DNA of 7,275 nt from Candidatus Omnitrophota bacterium. GTDB taxonomy: Bacteria > Omnitrophota > Gorgyraeia > Pluralincolimonadales > Pluralincolimonadaceae. The stretch lies in contig JAQTVK010000046.1 of NCBI GenBank assembly GCA_028706795.1, forward strand, positions 1 through 7,275, given 5' to 3'. The notes under the pieces are model-generated. The model was given only the letters and a program-made list of their open reading frames with translations, ran no database searches and was not told the origin of the DNA. Below are positions 1-7,235 of this stretch, one piece after another. How positions within the stretch are numbered: the stretch's first letter is position 1; each line of letters begins with the position of its first letter. Position numbers and translations under genes: made by a program.

Positions 1-1772
1 TTTACGCCGATCGCATTAAAGCTAAGGTCGGTCAGATAGACCCTTCCTTTGCCCTGCGAGGTATCCGCTAAATCAAAAACGAAATCTATTTTTTTGATAT
101 TTGACCTGTCCGTAATGAAACCGCCCCAGTAGGAATTGGATCCTTCCCAACCCATATGCTTTGCGCCGAATTCCCGCAACGGGATAGTGACCTTGCGCCA
201 TTCATCGCTTATGCCCTTTAATTTATATACGGCCCCGTTTTTGCCGCCTTCCAGTTCTATCCTTAGCGAGTACGTAAACCTTTGCTGCTTGTCGCCTTTT
301 ATGCTGAACGAAAGAGAATCATACGGTGAAATATCCGGGGATTTAAGCGCTCTTGAAAAGACATACCGGGAACTCTTGGTTATATCGTAATCTATCTGTC
401 CCGGTTCGGCCTCTGATGCCCGGCCTTGTGGTTTTACGGGAATGATCACGGCCTCCGGATTTTTTGTTCCGGCATATTTTCTTTCCGGAAGCGGCTCCAC
501 GTCCCTTTTTTTATAGAGGTTGATATAAGCGGGGTTGGGTGAAAAATACCGCGCAAGCAGCCGCTTGCCCTTTTTTACGGTAGTGTCCTGTTCGAATAAC
601 CTCCATGCTATGCCGTCCTCCAGGTAATTTGCCAGGCTCAGGAAAAGCATTCCCTGGTCCAGGGCGGTCACGTAACCTTTATATGTCTGGCCGGTATCGA
701 TATCCACCGAGTCCCTGAAGCCGAAAGGATATTTAGCGTTGAGGAGATCGAACTCCTGCCTTAGCCCGTATTTTTCAAGCGCGCGCAAGTTTTTTGCGAC
801 CTTGTTGGGATAATATATGGCCGCCAGTGCGGACGCGTGAGGCGTGATGACATTTCCGCGCAGCCCTCCCCACCCCAGGTACATGTTCCATGGGGAATAG
901 CATGAGGACCATCCCCATACCGGGGAATCGATATCGCGCGCGAAGAGCATCTGGGCATAGGCAAAATCAGCCATTGACCTTCCGGCCTCTGCTTGTCTCT
1001 CATCCAGGAAGAGTCCGCATATCCCCTGCATAAAGATGCCTCCTCCGTACCAGGAGGGCTTTAAGATATTTAAACCGTAATGTTCTTCAGTCGCGCGGCT
1101 AAGCCTGTCCCAGACTTCGGGAGGTGCCCCTCCCGATGCTACCATGAAGAAGACGCCCAGCCTCGAGTCGGTCGCGAGCAGGTCCAAGGGCCACTTTAAG
1201 ACCTCGCCTTTGACGACGTCAAACCCTCCGTAGACTGTTTTTGAGCCCGGGTCATAGAATTGGGACCAATCCATCCTGCCTAACAGCATCGCGCATTTTT
1301 GGCTCAATTCCGGGAATTCCTGCTTGACCAGTATAAGTCCCGCAGGCAGCTTGTTGAAGTCGGAGATGGCGTTTCCGCCCTCGGATGCCCGGACGTCTCC
1401 GAAGACATTGACCGTGTTTATGAAGAAGCCTTTCCAGTGCTGGAGTTTTGACAGGCTGTCTACTGCCGCTTCGGCTTTTTTCAGGGCCTTATCTTTAGGT
1501 ATGAGGCCCATTTCCGCAGCGACAGAAAGGCTCGCAAGGTAGAGGCCGATGTTCGTAGTGTTCGTGCCGTCCGGTTTCTGGTCGGTGTCGAAAGGGAAAC
1601 CCGTAGCCGGAGAGACATAATGGTCCATGCATTCCCATGTGTCCTTTGCCAGCTGGTAAAGATATTTTGTATCCTCATCGGACGTGGTTATCTCGATGCG
1701 CCCGGAGGCGCGGGAATATGCCGGGGCCGAGATAATAACGGCGCACAGTAGTATTACAAGGCTATTTTTCAC
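1..1772 (-). CDS. Exported GH144/GH189-like glucanase (glucoamylase-like fold) with C-terminal carbohydrate-binding-like domain; 3' end outside window
   Basis: Reading from GTG at 1772 down to base 1 gives 590 uninterrupted codons plus two bases, so the gene is open at the window edge. The GTG directly follows an in-frame TAA (1778-1776) apart from one codon, and the next in-frame ATG is codon 49. GTG is preferred because it yields a classic signal peptide (K2, hydrophobic stretch 5-15, likely cleavage after APA or AYS near residues 17-20). Residues about 35-400 look like the (alpha/alpha)6 domain shared by GH144, PF10091 and the cyclisation domain of cyclic beta-1,2-glucan synthase. Supporting motifs are TTNIGLYL (72-79), RLGVFFMVASG (204-214), SWYGGGIF (240-247), WGWSS (286-290), ITPHASALA (309-317), GFRDSVD (351-357) and LDQGMLFLSLANY (371-383). 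Residues about 456-590 look like a beta-sandwich (CBM-like) domain. The gene overlaps the preceding stop by 11 nt, suggesting translational coupling; an AGGAG lies 17 nt upstream, too far to be a good site. Superfamily confident; substrate (beta-1,2-glucan or another glucan) inferred. Confidence 0.82.
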   Translation of the reverse strand, partial: MKNSLVILLCAVIISAPAYSRASGRIEITTSDEDTKYLYQLAKDTWECMDHYVSPATGFPFDTDQKPDGTNTTNIGLYLASLSVAAEMGLIPKDKALKKAEAAVDSLSKLQHWKGFFINTVNVFGDVRASEGGNAISDFNKLPAGLILVKQEFPELSQKCAMLLGRMDWSQFYDPGSKTVYGGFDVVKGEVLKWPLDLLATDSRLGVFFMVASGGAPPEVWDRLSRATEEHYGLNILKPSWYGGGIFMQGICGLFLDERQAEAGRSMADFAYAQMLFARDIDSPVWGWSSCYSPWNMYLGWGGLRGNVITPHASALAAIYYPNKVAKNLRALEKYGLRQEFDLLNAKYPFGFRDSVDIDTGQTYKGYVTALDQGMLFLSLANYLEDGIAWRLFEQDTTVKKGKRLLARYFSPNPAYINLYKKRDVEPLPERKYAGTKNPEAVIIPVKPQGRASEAEPGQIDYDITKSSRYVFSRALKSPDISPYDSLSFSIKGDKQQRFTYSLRIELEGGKNGAVYKLKGISDEWRKVTIPLREFGAKHMGWEGSNSYWGGFITDRSNIKKIDFVFDLADTSQGKGRVYLTDLSFNAIGV

Positions 1773-3861
1773 TTTTTATTATCAGGGCGCTCCTGTTATT
1801 GAGGGCCGCGCGCAGGCCGTTTATTTCAATTACCTTGGGCAGGTCATGATAATTAAAGGCGAACGTATACTCTTCTTTATCCGATACCCTCTTCACGGTG
1901 TGGATATCGGGCGCCAGCGTATCGGCAGGCGGATTAAGCCCCAGTTCCGCGCATAACCCCTTGACGATATCGATATGGTAATCGAACGTGTGGGGCAAGC
2001 CAACGCCGGCTATCACTACCTCTCCCCTTCCCACCTTCTTTTTAATTATGCAGGGTTTGCCTGTTTCGAGGGTCTTGGCGATGACTTTTGCGCCTTTTAT
2101 TTTAAAAGTGCTTGTTGCGGCGTCGGTCAGGCAGTCTTTCCCGCCGGAGAGGACTATCAGGTTCTCGCCGCATTTTTTTACCTCTTCGATCCCGAAAGAT
2201 CTCATAAGTGCGGTCTCTTTCCTGAGCGATAGGTCCTTTTCCGGGACCTGGTAACATAAGAGCAGTTTGCCGCCTTGTTTTACGTAAGCGGCGAGTTTCT
2301 GCTGGGTCGCCTTGTCCATGAAGTCGAGCCCGAATACGCAGAGATATTTTGTCCTGTTGAGTACGGGCTGCGGCGTCCTTTCAAGGTCGAGCATGTTAAA
2401 ATTGAAACCCGCCAGGATCAACAGCCTCCCGATGCCGTCGAAAAACAGCCTGTCCCTCAGGGAAGCGATATCGTCGCCGAACCGGCCGAGGAAATACTCG
2501 GTCATATAGTAAGGCATATAAACGCCTACGGAAAGGTCGTTGACTTTTTTGGTGCCTGCCAGGCTGCTGTTGTTCCTTTTGAGGAATTCGCCGAACTCCC
2601 TTATAGGCTGGAGATGGAGTTTTTCATGGCCGTCAGCCGATATCGGGGCCTGCCATTCATGATACGTGCTCCTCGACGCCAGTTCTTTTGGGGTCGTGCC
2701 GCCGCAGAACATGTAGCAATTTATGCCGTTCAGCCCGTGGCCGGCCGAAGTCTTCAGGTTTAGGTCCACATCGGAGGGGTAAAGCCTCGGCCTGTCGTTC
2801 ATTATGCCCGACTGCAATTCCACGACGATGCTCGGGACGCCGGGTCTTGTTATCATCTTTACGGTTTCACTTAAGATCGCCACGTCGTGGAAATTCTCAT
2901 AGTCGAGCCGGCGCATCTGGTAGGCGCCGCCGAAGACGATGTCCGGGACATAATCGCGGAAATCCCTGAACATGGAGGTCGTCATCATCCCGTGGACGCC
3001 CCTTCCGCAGGTGCTGTAGTCCCAGAAATGGGCGATGTTGGCGACCAGCGGCACATTTATGCCCGACCTCTTTGCCATATCGGCAAGCGTCTTATAATAT
3101 ATGGCGTAGTAACGGCGGCAGAAAGCGGCCCAGTCCCAATAACGCAGCATCTCGTATTCCTTCACATAACCGTCAGGCTGGTCTATCTCGTCAAAAGAGG
3201 GATTAGAACTGCCGTATTCCTTATTCAACTTCCCTATCGTTTTATATTTTTCCTTGAGGTATACGCGGTACATCTTCGTTGCGGCCTCGCCGTAATCGAA
3301 TTGCTTGGCCATCCAGTTGATCATGCTTATCTCGTTGTCGAGCTGGACCGCGATTACATTGCCGCCTTTAGTGACCTGGTTTTTCGATATTATCGGCATG
3401 ACCTTCGAGTACCATTTTTCGACCATCTTGAGGTACGTCGGGTTCATATGCGAGACGGTGAATCGGTCGAAATCTGTGCCGTCCTTCTTCTTGAGCCTGA
3501 TCTCCGGGTATTTATCGCTGAGCCATACCGGCTGGCCGTGGCCCGTTATCTCGCCGTGCGTCACCGGCCCGGGGCGGCAGAAGAAATAAAGTTTATGTTT
3601 TTGCAGGAGCTCGATTAGGCCGATGAGGTCGCGCTCCGGCCTCGTCTTCCCGGTAAAATCGAATTGCCCTTCCTTCGGCTCGTGCCATGTCCAGGGGATG
3701 TAGGAACTGAATGTATTCAGCCCGGCGTCTTTCGCCTTCTTTATCCTGTCTTCCCATTCGCGCCGCGGGATCCTGAAATAATGGATCTCGCCCGAAAATA
3801 TGAAGAACGGTTTCCCGTTGACCACAAATTCGCCCTTCTTAAGCTCAATGGAGTTTTTCAT
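1762..3861 (-). CDS. Clan GH-A glycosidase, GH35-type barrel with GH42-like C-terminal half (putative beta-galactosidase)
   Basis: This 699-aa protein has no signal peptide and is probably cytoplasmic. The N-terminus carries the GH35 signature: SGEIHYFRIPRREWEDRI (23-40), KDAGLNTFSSYIPWTWHEP (44-62) and the GQFDF strand (65-69), within a TIM barrel to about residue 385. By position the acid/base is E177 in QLDNEI (GH35 enzymes usually have ENEY) and the nucleophile is E348 in VVELQSG. From about 440 it departs from GH35: LSVGVYMPYY (443-452), KYLCVFGLDFMD (505-516), a QGGKLLLCY strand (529-537) and GRGEVVIAGVG (611-621) resemble the Rossmann-like trimerisation domain of GH42. A short beta-domain follows (about 655-699). 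Retaining hydrolysis of a terminal beta-linked sugar, most often galactose, is the family expectation; the substrate cannot be read from sequence. ATG at 3861 lies 11 nt after the GH94 stop, with a modest AAGGGA about 5 nt upstream. Its stop lies inside the next gene. Confidence 0.85.
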   Translation of the reverse strand: MKNSIELKKGEFVVNGKPFFIFSGEIHYFRIPRREWEDRIKKAKDAGLNTFSSYIPWTWHEPKEGQFDFTGKTRPERDLIGLIELLQKHKLYFFCRPGPVTHGEITGHGQPVWLSDKYPEIRLKKKDGTDFDRFTVSHMNPTYLKMVEKWYSKVMPIISKNQVTKGGNVIAVQLDNEISMINWMAKQFDYGEAATKMYRVYLKEKYKTIGKLNKEYGSSNPSFDEIDQPDGYVKEYEMLRYWDWAAFCRRYYAIYYKTLADMAKRSGINVPLVANIAHFWDYSTCGRGVHGMMTTSMFRDFRDYVPDIVFGGAYQMRRLDYENFHDVAILSETVKMITRPGVPSIVVELQSGIMNDRPRLYPSDVDLNLKTSAGHGLNGINCYMFCGGTTPKELASRSTYHEWQAPISADGHEKLHLQPIREFGEFLKRNNSSLAGTKKVNDLSVGVYMPYYMTEYFLGRFGDDIASLRDRLFFDGIGRLLILAGFNFNMLDLERTPQPVLNRTKYLCVFGLDFMDKATQQKLAAYVKQGGKLLLCYQVPEKDLSLRKETALMRSFGIEEVKKCGENLIVLSGGKDCLTDAATSTFKIKGAKVIAKTLETGKPCIIKKKVGRGEVVIAGVGLPHTFDYHIDIVKGLCAELGLNPPADTLAPDIHTVKRVSDKEEYTFAFNYHDLPKVIEINGLRAALNNRSALIIKSEK

Positions 3862-3872
3862 CGATTTCCCTT

Positions 3873-6236
3873 TTATTTGATCATCACTTTCACGCGGTGT
3901 GTTTTTTTGTCTTTAAACGGCGGGACGAGGTTGCCGTATATTTTGCGTCCGTCAACCGTGATCTCAACGGCTCCCTTCGCGAGCCTCTTAGGGTTCCTGA
4001 CGGTGATATCGTAGATAGCGCCGCGGAAACGCCGCCTAACCCTGTAATCCTTGAATTGGGGCGGCAGGCAGGGGTCTATCCTGAGGCCGTCAAAGTCCGG
4101 GATTATTCCCAGCATCCACTCGGTCGCGGCGATGAAGAACCAGTCGGCACTTCCGGTAAGCCACGTGAAGGCCCCTTCCCCGTAGCGCGGGTTACCCGGC
4201 CCTATCACGTATTCCGGATATATGTAAGGTTCGGATTTATATACCTCGATGTCCTTGTTATCGCTGCAGGGAAGGACCTGCTTGAATGTCTCGTAGGCTT
4301 TTTTGGCGCGTCCGAGCTTCAGGTCCGCGACGGTCTTAAAGGCGCCCCCGTGGCAGAATATGGCCGCATTCTCCTTGGTGCCGGGCGCGAAAGCCGTTAT
4401 ACGCCCTATCCTGCCGTTATATTTTGTATAAGCGGGCCTGAAAAGCACCGGCCCGTAAGGGGTCGCCAGGTATTTGTCCATCGCCTCGAGGATGCCGGCC
4501 AGCTGTTTTTTGTCCGGAAGCCCCGCCAGGATCGCCCAGCTTTGCGCGTTGAGCTGGCACCTGTCTTCCTTATTCTTCCGTGAGCCGATGGGTTCGCCGT
4601 AATCGTTGAATGCGTAACAATACCATTTTCCGTCCCAAGCGTATTTGTTGATTATGGTCTTCATCCTGTCGTAACGCTTCTCGCATTCGAGGGCGGTCTT
4701 TTTATCCCCCAGGTAAGAGGCGAGCTCTTTCATGTTATTCAGCGCCACGCACAGGCCCATCCCAAGCCATACGCTCTCGCCCTTTCCGCCTATCCCGGTC
4801 CTGTCGAAAGCGTCGTTCCAGTCCTGCGTGCCCATGAGAGGCAGGCCCCGCCTGCTCTTCCCGATGTCCATGAGGAAACGGGTCGCGCGTTTCGCGTGTT
4901 CATACAGCGTTGCCGCTCCCGCGTCATAAAATTTGACTATCTTCTTTAATATATCCTTGTCCCCGGTCTCCTTTACATATTGCATCAGGAGCATGGGGAG
5001 CCAAATGGGAAAATCCGAAGGCGGCTTTCCCGCGTTCGTCCCCCTCGCAAGCGACCAGCCCGGCAGGGGCTGTCCGTTCTTGCGCTGGTGTTCGGCGAGT
5101 TTTATCATCTTCTCCCTTGCGTAAGGGGCGTTCATCGCCGTCATCGCCCAGGCGTCCTGCGAGGTGTTCCTGTAGCCGAACTCGCCCCAGCCTTCGTGCT
5201 GGTACGTTGCACTCCTGCCCCATTGGTTGTTCATGTAGACCTGGTATTTGATCCAGATATTCACGGAGCGGTCAAAATCTTTATCGGGAGTTTCTACTTT
5301 TATGTTATTTAGTATGGCGTCACGCCAGTGGTCTTTCGTCTTTTCGAATTCGCGTTTCGCGGTATTTATATTCCGCAGGGGGTCCAGGGCCTTCCTGACG
5401 GCCGGTTTGTTTTCCGCGATGCCGACCACGACCGTGAATTCTTTCGATTCCCCGGGCCGCAGGGTGACCCGGCATTCAAAGGCGCCTATCATGTTCCCGC
5501 CCCGGACCTCGGAATTCGTACACCCGCCGTTCTCGACCGCGGCGGGGTTCTCGTAATCCCTGTACCTGCCTATGAAATTCTCATAGTCTATATCGTACCC
5601 CCCGGCCTTAAGGCTCGTGCCCATGAAGCCGTAATACGGCCACGGGGTGTTTCCCCAGGGGAACTTGGACGCGAGTATGGCCTTGAGGCCCTTGTCGAAT
5701 TTTCCCTCATTCATGAGGACCGTCAGGTTCCGGACCTGCAGTTCCGAACCCCAATCTCCCAGGAGCCATTCCGCGAACGGGAATACCTTCAGCCTCCTGG
5801 TTTTTTTGCCGTTATTCGTCAACTTAACGAGCCAGACGTCGGCCTGCTTATCGAGGGGCACAAAAAAAGCGGTCTCGGCCCGGATACCGGCATAGCTCGA
5901 ACAAATTTTCGTATAGCCAAGGCCGTGGCGGCATTCATAGGAATCATATTTTTTTACGGGCTGGAAAGCCGCGGACCAGAATTTTCCGCTGTCCGTATCT
6001 TTTAAATAAAGGAATCTCCCGGGCTTGTCGTAGAGGTAAGCTGCCGGCGCCCAACGCGTAAGCCTGTGGATCCCGGGATCAAGGTAGTAACTGAAACCTC
6101 CGCCTCCCTGCGATAGTATAAGGCAGTATTCCCCGTTCGAGAGGTAGTTAATCCAGGGCCTCGGGGTGTTGGGATCTGTTATTACGAATTCGGTCCCATC
6201 CGCGCTGAAGTTGCCGTATTTTTTATAATTCGACAT
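3873..6236 (-). CDS. GH94 glycoside phosphorylase (cellobiose phosphorylase-like), specificity unresolved
   Basis: The 787-aa protein lacks a signal peptide, fitting the cytoplasmic, phosphate-dependent role of GH94: phosphorolysis of a beta-glucoside with inversion, giving alpha-glucose 1-phosphate and a shortened acceptor. Its length suits disaccharide phosphorylases (about 790-820 aa) rather than the longer cellodextrin or 1,2-beta-oligoglucan enzymes. The N-terminal beta-sandwich (about 1-280) contains FVITDPNTPRPWINYL (17-32) and YECRHGLGYT (100-109), both typical of cellobiose phosphorylases. The (alpha/alpha)6 barrel holds GYRNTSQD (354-361), the likely -1 subsite, and DWND (472-475), where D475 is the expected general acid. 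Phosphate-binding candidates are H629 in CHGG and T694-G695 in TWLTG. The block EPYIYPEYVIGPGNPR (669-684) and GLRIDPCLP (717-725) are C-terminal hallmarks. The GLPLMGTQDWND plus GKGESVWLG stretch (464-492) also recalls the GH94 domain of cyclic beta-1,2-glucan synthases, so the acceptor could be glucose, gluconate, GlcNAc or a 1,2-linked glucose. ATG at 6236 directly follows an in-frame TAA, which fixes the earliest start; the Shine-Dalgarno is weak and distant. Confidence 0.93.
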   Translation of the reverse strand: MSNYKKYGNFSADGTEFVITDPNTPRPWINYLSNGEYCLILSQGGGGFSYYLDPGIHRLTRWAPAAYLYDKPGRFLYLKDTDSGKFWSAAFQPVKKYDSYECRHGLGYTKICSSYAGIRAETAFFVPLDKQADVWLVKLTNNGKKTRRLKVFPFAEWLLGDWGSELQVRNLTVLMNEGKFDKGLKAILASKFPWGNTPWPYYGFMGTSLKAGGYDIDYENFIGRYRDYENPAAVENGGCTNSEVRGGNMIGAFECRVTLRPGESKEFTVVVGIAENKPAVRKALDPLRNINTAKREFEKTKDHWRDAILNNIKVETPDKDFDRSVNIWIKYQVYMNNQWGRSATYQHEGWGEFGYRNTSQDAWAMTAMNAPYAREKMIKLAEHQRKNGQPLPGWSLARGTNAGKPPSDFPIWLPMLLMQYVKETGDKDILKKIVKFYDAGAATLYEHAKRATRFLMDIGKSRRGLPLMGTQDWNDAFDRTGIGGKGESVWLGMGLCVALNNMKELASYLGDKKTALECEKRYDRMKTIINKYAWDGKWYCYAFNDYGEPIGSRKNKEDRCQLNAQSWAILAGLPDKKQLAGILEAMDKYLATPYGPVLFRPAYTKYNGRIGRITAFAPGTKENAAIFCHGGAFKTVADLKLGRAKKAYETFKQVLPCSDNKDIEVYKSEPYIYPEYVIGPGNPRYGEGAFTWLTGSADWFFIAATEWMLGIIPDFDGLRIDPCLPPQFKDYRVRRRFRGAIYDITVRNPKRLAKGAVEITVDGRKIYGNLVPPFKDKKTHRVKVMIK

Positions 6237-6244
6237 TTAAACGT

Positions 6245-7171
6245 TCATTTCCTTTCCAGCTCCACGGAGCGTTGAATTACTATTTTGAGTTTGGATGATT
6301 CATCGCCGTTTATAAGGCCTGCCGCTTCGTCGACCGACATGCCGGACACGGGCTTCCCGTCGATCGAGATGGCCCTGTCCTTTGACTTCAGTCCCGCGAG
6401 GTCGGCCGGTTCGCCCACAATGACGCTGTTGATCAGGAGATTGTCGCCGGCGGCATCCAGGAATATCCCGATCCCGACGAAAGAATGTTTTTGGTAGTCG
6501 ATCTTTTTCCTTGTAAGCTCACATTCCCTCTGTATAAGGAAAGTGAAAACGGCACCGTCGCCTTTCGTAAGGTATTCGGTTATCTCGTCAAGGGATTTCC
6601 CTTTGGTGGCCATGTCGTTTATCTGTATTATCTCGTCCTTTGGTTTTAACCCGGCTGCTTCCGCATTCCCCCCGGAGATGACATCGGCCAACATGGTCTT
6701 GTCGCCCGGAGACTCGATCGCGAAGCCGAACCCGCTCTTGACCCTGTCCCTCTTTTCGGCTGCTTCCTTCTCCTTCTCTTCAAGAGCCCTTCTTTTCTTC
6801 GCCTCCGCTTCCCCTTTGGCTTTTTCCGCTTTCGCGAGAGCGTCTTTCGCGGGCTGGTAATCCGGGTTGGCCCGGAGGGCTTTCTTATATTGTTCGATGG
6901 CCGCGTCCAGGTTATTTGAAGTAAGGTACTGGTTTCCGAGGCCCACCAAGTTCTCCTCCTCGGATAACTTCTTTATTTCCGCGACCATGTCCTTGTTGAT
7001 TTTCATCATGCCGATCTTGATCTTTACGTTGTAGTAGTCATCCCCCTCTTCCGTAATGACCCCTTCGACCTTCCTGCCGTCTTTAAAGATGATAGTATCG
7101 CCACGGGCCGCAGGCCTAAGGCATGCCCCCAAGACACAGACGGCGAATATAAAGACAAAAATCCTCCGCAT
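6245..7171 (-). CDS. Envelope protein with SH3-like N-terminal domain, TPR, charged coiled coil and two PDZ domains (probable lipoprotein)
   Basis: The 308-aa product begins with a signal sequence (MRRIFVFIFAVCVLGAC). LGAC at 14-17 is an acceptable lipobox, so C17 may be lipidated; cleavage by signal peptidase I near residue 24 is the alternative. Residues 25-68 form a small predicted beta-domain (IIFKDGRKVEGVITEEGDDYY) of a type seen in PVC-group envelope proteins. One TPR follows (about 73-107, with NNLDAAIEQYKKALRANPDY), then a Lys/Glu-rich helix, probably coiled coil (110-145). PDZ1 spans about 146-215 with carboxylate-binding loop GFGF (147-150); PDZ2 spans about 230-302 with GIGI (233-236). 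No protease domain or catalytic triad is present, so it is a binding or scaffold protein, not a DegP-type protease. Its strong ribosome binding site and the promoter just upstream make it the first gene of the operon. A direct role in sugar breakdown is not evident; it may scaffold or tether envelope proteins. Confidence 0.85.
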   Translation of the reverse strand: MRRIFVFIFAVCVLGACLRPAARGDTIIFKDGRKVEGVITEEGDDYYNVKIKIGMMKINKDMVAEIKKLSEEENLVGLGNQYLTSNNLDAAIEQYKKALRANPDYQPAKDALAKAEKAKGEAEAKKRRALEEKEKEAAEKRDRVKSGFGFAIESPGDKTMLADVISGGNAEAAGLKPKDEIIQINDMATKGKSLDEITEYLTKGDGAVFTFLIQRECELTRKKIDYQKHSFVGIGIFLDAAGDNLLINSVIVGEPADLAGLKSKDRAISIDGKPVSGMSVDEAAGLINGDESSKLKIVIQRSVELERK

Positions 7172-7175
7172 TTCA

Positions 7176-7183
7176 ACCTCCTT
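7176..7183 (-). promoter_or_regulatory. Strong Shine-Dalgarno (AAGGAGGT) for the PDZ gene
   Basis: On the minus strand the sequence reads AAGGAGGT-TGAA-ATG, an eight-base match to the 16S rRNA anti-Shine-Dalgarno four bases before the ATG at 7171. It settles the start of the PDZ gene and is much stronger than the sites before the other three genes, which have weak or distant purine runs and may depend on translational coupling. Confidence 0.85.
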
Positions 7184-7191
7184 TCTATTCC

Positions 7192-7219
7192 CCGAAGATC
7201 CCCCGCCGGCCTTCTTCGG
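7192..7219 (-). other. Inverted repeat (leader hairpin) between candidate promoter and Shine-Dalgarno
   Basis: Arms CCGAAGA (7192-7198) and TCTTCGG (7213-7219) are perfect 7-bp complements around a 14-nt GC-rich loop that itself contains the palindrome GCCGGC. In the transcript it would lie between the inferred +1 and the Shine-Dalgarno, ending 8 nt before it. It has no U-tract, so it is not a classical terminator. It could affect leader stability or translation, or be a chance repeat. Confidence 0.35.
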
Positions 7220-7235
7220 ATCATCATCAAATCCT

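Noticed and set aside
761..1678. Two short minus-strand frames (761-1003 and 1481-1678)
   Set aside because: They lie in a different frame inside the 590-codon exported glucanase, which reads without interruption from 1772 to 1.
1..1772. Possible pseudogene or non-coding region, because no gene with both a start and a stop is visible
   Set aside because: The base count fits exactly 590 codons plus two bases with no internal stop, and motifs are intact along the length; the gene simply runs past the edge.
1725..1772. Possible lipobox (LLC) in the signal peptide of the exported glucanase
   Set aside because: Leucine precedes the cysteine instead of Gly/Ala/Ser, and the cysteine sits mid-way in the hydrophobic core; ordinary signal peptidase I cleavage fits better.
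2275..2763. Plus-strand open frame of 162 codons
   Set aside because: Antisense to the GH42-like half of the glycosidase; no recognisable protein features.
2887..3618. Plus-strand open frame of 243 codons
   Set aside because: It lies fully antisense to the GH35/42-like gene, whose protein has clear family motifs; the antisense translation shows no recognisable domain.
3897..4583. Plus-strand open frame of 228 codons
   Set aside because: Antisense to the conserved C-terminal part of the GH94 gene; a by-product of GC-biased codons.
5328..6005. Plus-strand open frame of 225 codons
   Set aside because: Antisense to the GH94 N-terminal domain, with no motif and no separate promoter or ribosome binding site recognised.
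6245..7171. DegP/HtrA-type protease for the PDZ gene
   Set aside because: There is no trypsin-like domain or His-Asp-Ser triad; the regions before the PDZ domains are accounted for by the SH3-like, TPR and coiled-coil segments.
7024..7230. Minus-strand 68-codon frame overlapping the start of the PDZ gene
   Set aside because: It is in another frame, and the strong Shine-Dalgarno and signal peptide support the start at 7171 instead.
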